Shown here one piece after another: positions 1 to 4,863 of a stretch of DNA of 7,067 bases. Origin of the DNA: an uncultured Eubacteriales bacterium (GTDB taxonomy: Bacteria; Bacillota_A; Clostridia; Christensenellales; Aristaeellaceae). The stretch spans positions 1-7,067 of the forward strand of contig CACXEB010000070.1 in NCBI GenBank assembly GCA_902766515.1, read 5' to 3'. A program made the translations under genes and the position numbers. The notes beneath the pieces are model-generated. The model was not told the origin of the DNA, searched no databases, and saw nothing but the letters and a program-made list of their open reading frames with translations. The stretch's first letter is position 1, and each line of letters starts with the position of its first letter.

Positions 1-13
1 CAATGGAGGCAAG

Positions 14-87
14 TGGCTGGGGAACAAGGATTTGAACCTTGACAATACGAGTCAGAGTCGTAGGTGCTGCCATTACACCATTCCCCA
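14..87 (-). tRNA. tRNA-Gln (anticodon CUG)
   Basis: Read on the minus strand this is a complete 74-base cloverleaf. The 7-bp acceptor stem pairs TGGGGAA with TTCCCCA, the discriminator is G and CCA is encoded (14-16). The D arm has a 3-bp GTG/CAC stem. The anticodon stem TACGA/TCGTA closes the loop CTCTGAC, which gives anticodon CTG (53-55 on the plus strand) for the codon CAG. The T arm is CAAGG/CCTTG with loop TTCAAAT. The G discriminator and the weak U1-A72 first pair agree with bacterial glutamine tRNAs. It has its own promoter and lies downstream of the sigma/anti-sigma/SIMPL operon in the same orientation. Its terminator must lie left of base 14, outside the window. Confidence 0.96.
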
Positions 88-89
88 AT

Positions 90-111
90 GCCCGTGAGCT
101 CACTCACAGGC
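90..111 (-). other. Stem-loop immediately upstream of tRNA-Gln
   Basis: On the minus strand GCCTGTGAG and CTCACGGGC form a 9-bp stem (one G-U pair) around the loop TGAG. It ends two bases before the tRNA 5' end and begins just after the -10 box. No T-run follows, so it is not a terminator. The predicted transcription start (about 107-109) falls inside the 5' arm, so the RNA would hold only the inner GTGAG/CTCAC part as a short leader hairpin, probably removed by RNase P. Pairing is seen; the role is inferred. Confidence 0.5.
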
Positions 112-114
112 GTT

Positions 115-143
115 ATTATACCTCAACTCCCTGAACCTGTCAA
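115..143 (-). promoter_or_regulatory. Sigma-70 promoter of tRNA-Gln, perfect consensus
   Basis: On the minus strand the -35 box TTGACA (138-143) and the -10 box TATAAT (115-120) are separated by exactly 17 bases. Both hexamers match the housekeeping sigma consensus at all six positions. The predicted start, about seven bases beyond the -10 box, gives a leader of roughly 20 nt before the tRNA. The promoter lies between the SIMPL stop codon and the tRNA, so the tRNA does not depend on readthrough from the operon above it. Confidence 0.92.
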
Positions 144-181
144 GCAGTTTTTTCAAGGAATCGAAACAACTTCGTGCCAAT

Positions 182-901
182 TTAATGTGTCATACTCCAG
201 GTGACGGTCACGGTGGCGCTGGTATGCTGGGTCCCGGGTGACAGCTGGGTAGCGCTGGCGCCGGCATCCTCTTCGGCATCTGCCTTCAGCCGGAAGGTGT
301 TATTGTATACGCCTTCCCCACTGCCCTGCGTCGAAATCGACTGTACGTCCCCCAGCTTCATGCCTGCCGCGGCCGCAATCAGCTCCGCCTTGCGCTTTGC
401 GTCGGCAAACGCCTCGCCCAGGGCCTGGTCATAGGCCGCCTGGATGCCGCTGGATTCAAAGGACACATAATTGATCACGTTGGCGCCGGCAGCCACGCAG
501 GCGTCGATGACGCTGCCCGTCTGGTCGATATTCAGCACCGTCACGCTCAAGTCATGCACGACCTGGTAATACATCTTCTCGCTTTCCTTGTCGCTGACCC
601 ATTCGGACATGGTATAAATGCTGAAGTTGCTGGTCGCGATCTTGTCCATCGCGATCCCGCAGCTTTCGGTCAGCGCCTGCATGACGGCTTCCGTGCGCTG
701 GTTATTCTCCCGCTGCGCCTCCGACGGTGTATCAGCGCGCGTATGCACGCCGAGGTGAATCACCGCCCGGTCCGTCGGAGCGGACACCTGCGCTGTTCCC
801 GATACAGTCACCACAGCGCCTTCGGCAACGGCTCCTGCCAGGCACATCACCGCGGTCAGCAAACCGGCCAGCAACGCGATCATCATTCTTTTCATCTTCA
901 T
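182..901 (-). CDS. Secreted SIMPL-domain (DUF541) protein
   Basis: The 239-residue product has an N-terminal signal peptide: MKMKR, a hydrophobic stretch at about 7-24, and a likely cleavage at AVA-E (26/27). The rest (about 28-237) matches the SIMPL/DUF541 pattern: an opening VVTVSGTAQVSAPTDRAVIHLGV strand pair, a helical region with paired Q/N residues, the I-A-T-S-N-F-S-I-Y block near 88-96, and the helix ALGEAFADAKRKAELIAAAAG followed by a closing strand. Family members (YggE, BP26) are periplasmic or surface proteins tied to oxidative or envelope stress; their biochemistry is poorly known. The ATG (901) overlaps the anti-sigma stop as ATGA and follows AAGGAGAG at good spacing. An in-frame ATG at 895 is possible but less well placed. 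It is the last gene of the sigma operon, suggesting a regulated envelope output or a sensor partner. No strong terminator follows, only a weak A/T-rich hairpin around 147-172. Confidence 0.9.
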   Translation of the reverse strand: MKMKRMMIALLAGLLTAVMCLAGAVAEGAVVTVSGTAQVSAPTDRAVIHLGVHTRADTPSEAQRENNQRTEAVMQALTESCGIAMDKIATSNFSIYTMSEWVSDKESEKMYYQVVHDLSVTVLNIDQTGSVIDACVAAGANVINYVSFESSGIQAAYDQALGEAFADAKRKAELIAAAAGMKLGDVQSISTQGSGEGVYNNTFRLKADAEEDAGASATQLSPGTQHTSATVTVTWSMTH

Positions 902-2067
902 TCACTCTCCTTTTCATTCAGACATATCCAGATCAATTGCGGCTCATCGTCCACCCAGAAGTCCGTGGCCTTGTCAGGCGTCCCGGTCAATCCGGCCTCT
1001 GCCGCGTCGGCCATCAGCTGCTGCCATTGTTCCCGGGTGATCTCCATCGTCACCTGGACCTCGCCGTCATCATATGCCGTGACAGAAGCGGCGATGTCCA
1101 TCTTTTCAGCGCAGGCACGCAGGATCTCCGCCGCCTGCTCCGCGTTCTCCGTTGTCCACCAGACCAGCTGCGGCGGCTTCATGGCCGCTTCCTCGTCGGC
1201 GTACCATGCGTCATCCTCGAAAGCCACGGCTTCGTCAGCGTCTGACAATGCGAGTTCGTCCGACGGCTCGTCCAGGGCGATGGCGTCTTCCCCACTGTCC
1301 CACGCTGCCGCCGCATCATCCGGCTCTTCCAGAGGGGCCGCGTTCAGTTCAGCCGCGTCCTCCGTCTCCTCCATCGGCACGGTTTCCGATGCTGCCGCGT
1401 CCTCAGGTTCGTCCATCGGTATGGCTTCCGATGCTGCCGCGTCCTCAGGTTCGTCCATCGGTATGGCTTCCGATGCTGCCGCATCCTCCGGCTCCTCCAT
1501 TGGTACGGCTTCCGATGCTGCCGCGTCCTCCGGCTCCTCCATTGGCACGGCTTCCGATGCTGCCGCTTCCCTGGGAGGTTCCTGAGCGGGTACAACAGCG
1601 TTGTTCTTCTGCTGGGCCGGATTGGGGGTCGGCTGTGCCGTGGCCGCGGGAACAGCGGTTGTCATGGCCATCATAAAGGTCTGATTGTCGGCTTCGCCGC
1701 CTGTTTCAGTGCCATTGGACGCCGCGGTCACCGCCGGCTTTGGCGTCGTCGTCACCGTATCTGTTTTCCAAATGGCATCCCGCAGGGTAAACACCGCTAC
1801 CAGGATCGCCATCACTGCGATCAACGGCGTGACCCTTCCTACGATCGACCGCCTGCCACTTGCCGTCGACTGCGCCTTCGCGCCGCGCACGGCCGCCTGC
1901 CACTGCATGGAAGCCTGCTGCGGCACGGTTTCTTCCTCATCCAGCTGACGCAGTTCCAGAAGGAGCCGGCAGTCCGGGCATTCCGCCGCGTGCCTGCGGA
2001 TGGCCGATTTCGCCTGCTCGTCCAACGGCTGCTGATCCAGCAGCTTTTCCACTTCCGTGCAGGTCAT
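898..2067 (-). CDS. Membrane-anchored anti-sigma factor with zinc-finger motif and repeat stalk
   Basis: This 389-residue protein sits directly after an ECF sigma gene, sharing ATGA with it, and starts with a zf-HC2/ZAS-like module: C3 and H26-x3-C30-x2-C33. Such modules bind the partner sigma factor in the cytoplasm. One hydrophobic segment (about 79-95, TPLIAVMAILVAVFTL) follows a basic stretch (RR 72-73), giving cytoplasmic N terminus and outside C terminus. Outside there is a P/A/T/Q-rich linker (96-173), six 14-residue repeats of the type VPMEEPEDAAASEA (174-257), an acidic tail (258-297) and an unassigned C-terminal domain (about 298-389) with alternating strand and helix pattern and several tryptophans. 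The start is supported by AAAGGAGGAG upstream. It probably holds the sigma factor inactive and responds to an outside signal, by proteolysis or domain contact. The role follows from family and gene order; the signal is unknown. Confidence 0.85.
   Translation of the reverse strand: MTCTEVEKLLDQQPLDEQAKSAIRRHAAECPDCRLLLELRQLDEEETVPQQASMQWQAAVRGAKAQSTASGRRSIVGRVTPLIAVMAILVAVFTLRDAIWKTDTVTTTPKPAVTAASNGTETGGEADNQTFMMAMTTAVPAATAQPTPNPAQQKNNAVVPAQEPPREAAASEAVPMEEPEDAAASEAVPMEEPEDAAASEAIPMDEPEDAAASEAIPMDEPEDAAASETVPMEETEDAAELNAAPLEEPDDAAAAWDSGEDAIALDEPSDELALSDADEAVAFEDDAWYADEEAAMKPPQLVWWTTENAEQAAEILRACAEKMDIAASVTAYDDGEVQVTMEITREQWQQLMADAAEAGLTGTPDKATDFWVDDEPQLIWICLNEKESE
1339..1590 (-). repeat. 42-bp in-frame tandem repeat inside the anti-sigma gene
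   Basis: Clear 42-bp units lie at 1381-1422, 1423-1464, 1465-1506 and 1507-1548. A diverged unit precedes them (1339-1380) and a partial copy follows (from 1549). On the plus strand each central unit carries TCCGATGCTGCCGC near its start. The two left-hand units (1381-1464) are almost identical to each other, and the next two form a second near-identical pair that differs mainly in the TCAGGTTCGTCC versus TCCGGCTCCTCC block, suggesting stepwise duplication. The period is a multiple of three, so gain or loss of units changes only stalk length (14 residues each). Confidence 0.95.
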
Positions 2068-2627
2068 CGCTTGCTCCTCCTTTCACTGTTATTGACGTAT
2101 CCGCGGTCAAAAAGTTCCGCTTCCTCGGACAAAATCCGTTTCAGTTTTTCACGCGCCCGGTTGAGACGGCTCTTGACCGTCCCCTGCGGCAGCCGGAGCA
2201 CCCGCGCCAGTTCATCGTACGCCATTCCCCGGACATCCCGCAGCACGATCAGCGTCCTGTCTTTTTCGTCCAGACGCTGAATGGCCTCGCGCAGCTTTGC
2301 CCGCCTTTCCGCCTTTTCCACATCCGCGCTGACGTTCGCGTGTTCATCGCGCGGATCAAAGCCGTCCTCCTGCATCACCTCAAGGGAGGTTTCCGGTTTG
2401 CGCTTGCGCAGCATATCGATGCAGACGTTGACGGCGATCCGGTGGAACCAGGTCTTCCATTGGGCCTCGCCCCGGAAGCCATGGAAGCCTTTCCAGGCCC
2501 GGAGCATCGTCTCCTGGAGGGCATCCGCGGCATCCTCCCGATGGCCCAGCATTCCATAGCAGGTCAGGTATAAATCCCGCTCCATGGACTTGGCCAGTTC
2601 TTCAAATGTCAGAGTATGTATGGACAT
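2064..2627 (-). CDS. ECF (group IV) RNA polymerase sigma factor
   Basis: The 187-residue protein has the two-domain ECF layout. Region 2 spans about 8-77, with DAADALQETMLRAWKG (core-binding helix) and FRGEAQWKTWFHRIAVNVCIDMLRKRK (-10 recognition). A charged linker (78-111) follows, then region 4 (about 112-166) with LDEKDRTLIVLRDVRGMAYDELARVL and the helix-turn-helix LPQGTVKSRLNRAREKLKRIL that contacts the -35 box. No sigma 1.1 or region 3 is present. I chose ATG at 2627 because GGAGG (2632-2636) lies four bases upstream; the longer frame begins with TTG at 2660 and contains this ribosome site. The TGA stop overlaps the ATG of the anti-sigma gene. ECF sigma factors usually drive their own operon, so self-activation is likely, but I cannot define its target promoter motif from one site. 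Confidence 0.95.
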   Translation of the reverse strand: MSIHTLTFEELAKSMERDLYLTCYGMLGHREDAADALQETMLRAWKGFHGFRGEAQWKTWFHRIAVNVCIDMLRKRKPETSLEVMQEDGFDPRDEHANVSADVEKAERRAKLREAIQRLDEKDRTLIVLRDVRGMAYDELARVLRLPQGTVKSRLNRAREKLKRILSEEAELFDRGYVNNSERRSKR

Positions 2628-2631
2628 ACGA

Positions 2632-2636
2632 CCTCC
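2632..2636 (-). promoter_or_regulatory. Ribosome binding site fixing the sigma factor start
   Basis: The minus strand reads GGAGG, then TCGT, then ATG at 2627. The site lies inside the longer TTG-started frame from 2660, which itself lacks a comparable site, so the shorter protein is preferred. Confidence 0.7.
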
Positions 2637-2666
2637 AATTTGCCTGTAGCCGAAATGCAAATTCTA

Positions 2667-2675
2667 TGCTATACT
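2667..2675 (+). promoter_or_regulatory. Extended -10 promoter of the rubrerythrin gene
   Basis: TG-C-TATACT forms an extended -10 element (TG at 2667-2668, TATACT at 2670-2675). No convincing -35 hexamer sits 16-18 bases upstream, which is typical where the TG motif compensates. The expected transcription start is about 2682, giving a leader of some 59 nt. The same bases lie in the control region of the divergent sigma operon, so the two transcription units may interfere with each other. Confidence 0.6.
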
Positions 2676-2681
2676 TGGGGC

Positions 2682-2718
2682 GGCTGGCGTTCATGGCGAT
2701 GCCGCTGATTCGTCAGCC
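2682..2718 (+). other. 5' leader stem-loop of rubrerythrin mRNA
   Basis: GGCTGGCG (2682-2689) pairs with CGTCAGCC (2711-2718) over 8 bp with one G-U pair. Within the loop, TCA/TGA and GGC/GCC can extend the structure. It starts at the predicted +1 and ends before the ribosome site AAAGGAG. It could protect the 5' end or be an accidental palindrome; it resembles no riboswitch I know. Confidence 0.4.
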
Positions 2719-2740
2719 ATAACAGGAAAGGAGAAATACG

Positions 2741-3274
2741 ATGGAACTGAAAGGGAGCAAAACCGAGCAGAATCTCTGGGCGGCGTTCCAGGGAGAATCC
2801 ATGGCCCGCAATAAGTACAGCTATTTCGCTTCCAAGGCGAAAAAAGAAGGGTATGTGCAGATCGCCAACATCTTTGAGGAAACCGCGGCCAATGAGAAGG
2901 AACACGCGAAAATCTGGTTCAAGCTGCTGAACGGCATCGGCGATACCAGGGCGAACCTGGCCGCAGCCGCGGACGGTGAAAACTACGAATGGACCGATAT
3001 GTATGAGGGCTTCGCCAAAACCGCCAGGGAAGAAGGCTTTGATGAGATCGCCGACCTGTTCCTGGGCGTTGCCGCCATCGAAAAGGAGCATGAGGCCCGC
3101 TACCGCAAGCTGCTGAAAAACATCGAAGACGCGGTGGTTTTCAGCCGTGACGGTGACTGCATCTGGCAGTGCTCGAACTGCGGCCACATCGTCATCGGTC
3201 CGAAAGCGCCGGAAGTCTGCCCCGTCTGCAACCATCCCCAGGCCTACTTCCAACTGAAAGCGGAAAACTACTGA
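2741..3274 (+). CDS. Rubrerythrin
   Basis: This 177-residue cytoplasmic protein has the classical rubrerythrin layout. The ferritin-like four-helix diiron domain (about 1-130) has E19 in GES, E52-x2-H55 in NEKEHAK, E80 and E83 (the E-x2-E seen in this family), and E114-x2-H117 in [11 protein letters not shown]-terminal rubredoxin-like domain has C144-x2-C147 and C160-x2-C163 for a single Fe(SCys)4 site. Rubrerythrins act as peroxidases in anaerobes, reducing hydrogen peroxide with electrons passed through the rubredoxin centre. All expected metal ligands are present and length is normal. AAAGGAG precedes the ATG by a good distance. The gene is alone in its unit, divergent from the ECF sigma operon and followed by a strong terminator. 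I see no PerR-type box upstream. Confidence 0.96.
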   Translation: MELKGSKTEQNLWAAFQGESMARNKYSYFASKAKKEGYVQIANIFEETAANEKEHAKIWFKLLNGIGDTRANLAAAADGENYEWTDMYEGFAKTAREEGFDEIADLFLGVAAIEKEHEARYRKLLKNIEDAVVFSRDGDCIWQCSNCGHIVIGPKAPEVCPVCNHPQAYFQLKAENY

Positions 3275-3285
3275 TAATCAATAAC

Positions 3286-3323
3286 AGGCGGTGATTATGG
3301 AAATAATCGCCGCCTATTCTTTA
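3286..3323 (+). terminator. Rho-independent terminator, probably bidirectional
   Basis: AGGCGGTGATTAT (3286-3298) pairs with ATAATCGCCGCCT (3303-3315) over 13 bp with one G-U pair, around a GGAA loop. ATTCTTTAT follows on the plus strand. It begins 12 bases after the rubrerythrin stop codon. On the minus strand the same stem is followed by the moderately T-rich GTTATTGATTATC and starts 9 bases past the stop of the convergent gene, so it can serve both genes. Confidence 0.88.
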
Positions 3324-4088
3324 TCATTCGTTCGATATCGAAACGATATCTTCCCTGAGCCGGTAGAGGGTCGCGCCGTGCCTGCTGCGGCAGAACGCGT
3401 CCACGAACCAGTCAATATTCCTGTTGGCGTCCCACTGGACACAGCCGTACCGGATACCGCTTTTCTTTTCGCCTTTCATGTTGCTGTCGCACCAGGTCAC
3501 CGTATCGCTGGCGGCATCATAGTCCTGCGTAAAGATCAGGCTGTGCGGACCTTTGCCGTAATAGTAGTCCGCCCGCATCTGGAAAAAATCCCCCCGCTGG
3601 ACCTGCCGCAGGAAGGCGCGGGCAATCTCCTGGTTTTCTTTCTTGCTGAGGTTGGGATCATACCGGAAGGCCGCCGCCTCATAGAAGGGATTGCCTTTTT
3701 CAGCGGGAATATCCTTCCATTTGTAGCCGTACAGATAGGTCTTGCACTCTTCCTTGGGGAGGTTGTCCGGAATCACCAGGGCCGTATCCGGGTATTCCGC
3801 CATGCGGTAGTGCGGCGCGGCCTGCTTGAAGCAGTAGATCGTGAAATTCTTGCAGATATAGATGTCCCCGCTGTAGTGGGCGCGCTGCAGCCGGCCTTTG
3901 GTCTTCACAAACTGTCCATGCGCCGCTTCGAGAATTTCATCGATCATCTGTTCCCGTGCCGTCGAAACCGTCGATCCCACATCCGCCGCTTCCGGTTCCG
4001 CCGCTTCCGCGCCGGCACCCATGGGCAGCAGGCAGATCAGAAGCAGCAGGCAAAAACGCCTGATACAGGAACCGTAGCGATGTTTCAT
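3324..4088 (-). CDS. Secreted protein, candidate CHAP/NlpC-like cysteine hydrolase
   Basis: The 254-residue product starts with a signal peptide (basic MKHRYGSCIRR, hydrophobic 12-23, likely cleavage AGA-E at 27/28). No family name is certain. The mature part has the order expected of a papain-fold amidase: a cysteine at the start of an aromatic helix (C79 in GDIYICKNFTIYCFKQA), a GDFFQM strand (166-171), a histidine before a hydrophobic strand (H182 in GKGPHSLIF) and an acid or amide soon after (D201/N203 in TWCDSN). This suggests C79-H182-D201 (or N203) as a catalytic triad, as in CHAP or NlpC/P60 enzymes that cut cell-wall peptides. The 87-residue insert between Cys and the GD motif is longer than usual. 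GGAGG lies eight bases upstream of the ATG. It stands alone, with its own promoter and a shared terminator. The fold is inferred from motif order only and could be wrong. Confidence 0.62.
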   Translation of the reverse strand: MKHRYGSCIRRFCLLLLICLLPMGAGAEAAEPEAADVGSTVSTAREQMIDEILEAAHGQFVKTKGRLQRAHYSGDIYICKNFTIYCFKQAAPHYRMAEYPDTALVIPDNLPKEECKTYLYGYKWKDIPAEKGNPFYEAAAFRYDPNLSKKENQEIARAFLRQVQRGDFFQMRADYYYGKGPHSLIFTQDYDAASDTVTWCDSNMKGEKKSGIRYGCVQWDANRNIDWFVDAFCRSRHGATLYRLREDIVSISNE

Positions 4089-4141
4089 GGCCGTTACCTC
4101 CGGACAATGCCTGCAGGGAGTTGCTCTTTCCCCTTGGAATT

Positions 4142-4167
4142 CCGGTCCGCCATGTCTGGCAGACCGG
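4142..4167 (-). other. Perfect stem-loop at predicted transcript start
   Basis: On the minus strand CCGGTCTGCCA and TGGCGGACCGG form an 11-bp stem (one G-U pair) with the four-base loop GACA. It starts at or within two bases of the +1 predicted from the promoter at 4172-4201, in front of the gene that begins at 4088. No T-run follows on either side, so it is not an intrinsic terminator. It may be a 5'-stabilising RNA hairpin, a DNA operator palindrome, or part of control of the divergent pcp gene. Confidence 0.55.
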
Positions 4168-4171
4168 TGCT

Positions 4172-4201
4172 ATTGTATCACAAATCCTGTTCTTTCGTCC
4201 A
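4172..4201 (-). promoter_or_regulatory. Promoter of the secreted hydrolase gene
   Basis: On the minus strand the -10 box TACAAT (4172-4177) is preceded by TGA, making an extended -10 element. TGGACG (4196-4201) at 18-base spacing matches TTGACA at four of six positions. The predicted start near 4165 gives a leader of about 77 nt. Confidence 0.7.
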
Positions 4202-4242
4202 GTTTTCATTGAATTTTTACTGTTTCAGTCACGAGGTGCCCA

Positions 4243-4863
4243 ATGCGGAAAAGCCTTATAGTCACCGGATTTGAACCTTTCGGCGGTGAGGAGATCAATC
4301 CCTCCGGGGAAGCTGTGCTCGCGCTGCCTGACCAGCTGGACGGCGTGCGCATACGCAAGCTGATCCTGCCTGTCTCTTTTCGCGGGTGTTTTCCACCGGT
4401 GGCAGCCGCCCTCCAGGCGGAGCAGCCAGCGGCGGTCGTCTGCCTCGGGCAGGCCGGCGGCCGTTTCGGCCTGACGCCGGAGCGGCTGGCGATCAACCTG
4501 GACGACGCGCGCCAGCTGGACAACGCAGGGGACCAGCCGGCCGACCGGCCGATTGTCCCCGATGGGCCTGCGGCTTACTTTGCCACCCTGCCCATCCACC
4601 AGATGACCCTGGCGATCCGCCAGGCGGGCATTCCCGCCTCGGTTTCCAACAGCGCGGGCGCCTATGTGTGCAATCACCTGATGTACTGCGTACTGGACAT
4701 GGCCGCGCGATCCTGTCCGACTGTGGCTGCCGGTTTCCTGCACGTGCCATGGCAGCACGAACAGGTTCTGTGCCGTCCCCATCAGCCCAGCCTGTCAGGC
4801 GCGGACATCCTCCGCGGCGTAACGGCCGGGCTGCAGGCGGTCATCAGTCAATTGGAGAGATGA
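4243..4863 (+). CDS. pcp: Pyroglutamyl-peptidase I (pyrrolidone-carboxylate peptidase)
   Basis: This 206-residue cytoplasmic cysteine peptidase (family C15, EC 3.4.19.3) removes N-terminal pyroglutamate from peptides. The sequence opens with the family signature VTGFEPFGGEEINPS (7-21) and shows the triad at the usual places: E80 (in GLTPER, after GQAGGR 69-74), C143 (in SAGAYVCNH) and H167 (in FLHVPW). These match E81, C144 and H168 of the Bacillus enzyme with a one-residue shift. Length is normal and there is no signal peptide. GAGGTG lies about six bases upstream of the ATG. No clear promoter is visible in the 150-bp gap shared with the divergent hydrolase gene. Its last 20 bases overlap the 3' end of the convergent PIG-L gene, so no terminator separates them. 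Confidence 0.96.
   Translation: MRKSLIVTGFEPFGGEEINPSGEAVLALPDQLDGVRIRKLILPVSFRGCFPPVAAALQAEQPAAVVCLGQAGGRFGLTPERLAINLDDARQLDNAGDQPADRPIVPDGPAAYFATLPIHQMTLAIRQAGIPASVSNSAGAYVCNHLMYCVLDMAARSCPTVAAGFLHVPWQHEQVLCRPHQPSLSGADILRGVTAGLQAVISQLER

Noticed and set aside
147..172. Possible terminator after the SIMPL gene
   Set aside because: The stem is A/T-rich with a mismatch and has no T-run on the minus strand, so I do not call it.
1381..1570. CRISPR-like array
   Set aside because: The units are contiguous, in frame and without unique spacers, so this is a coding minisatellite.
554..1585. Long plus-strand open frame (343 codons) with serine/alanine repeats across the anti-sigma gene
   Set aside because: It is the antisense of the 42-bp repeat and GC-rich coding sequence; no ribosome site or recognisable domain, while the minus-strand gene has operon context and motifs.
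2661..2680. PerR-like palindrome in front of rubrerythrin
   Set aside because: The TATGCTATA stretch is only a partial palindrome and does not match the TTATAATnATTATAA pattern; an extended -10 explains it better.
2669..3253. 194-codon minus-strand open frame
   Set aside because: Antisense of rubrerythrin, whose metal ligands are all intact on the plus strand.
3291..4274. 327-codon plus-strand open frame
   Set aside because: It starts inside the terminator and runs antisense to the signal-peptide gene at 3324-4088; the composition is not protein-like and it crosses the divergent promoter region.
4622..4639. AGGCGGG-CATT-CCCGCCT hairpin
   Set aside because: It lies in the middle of the pcp coding region with no T-run and is expected by chance in GC-rich codons.
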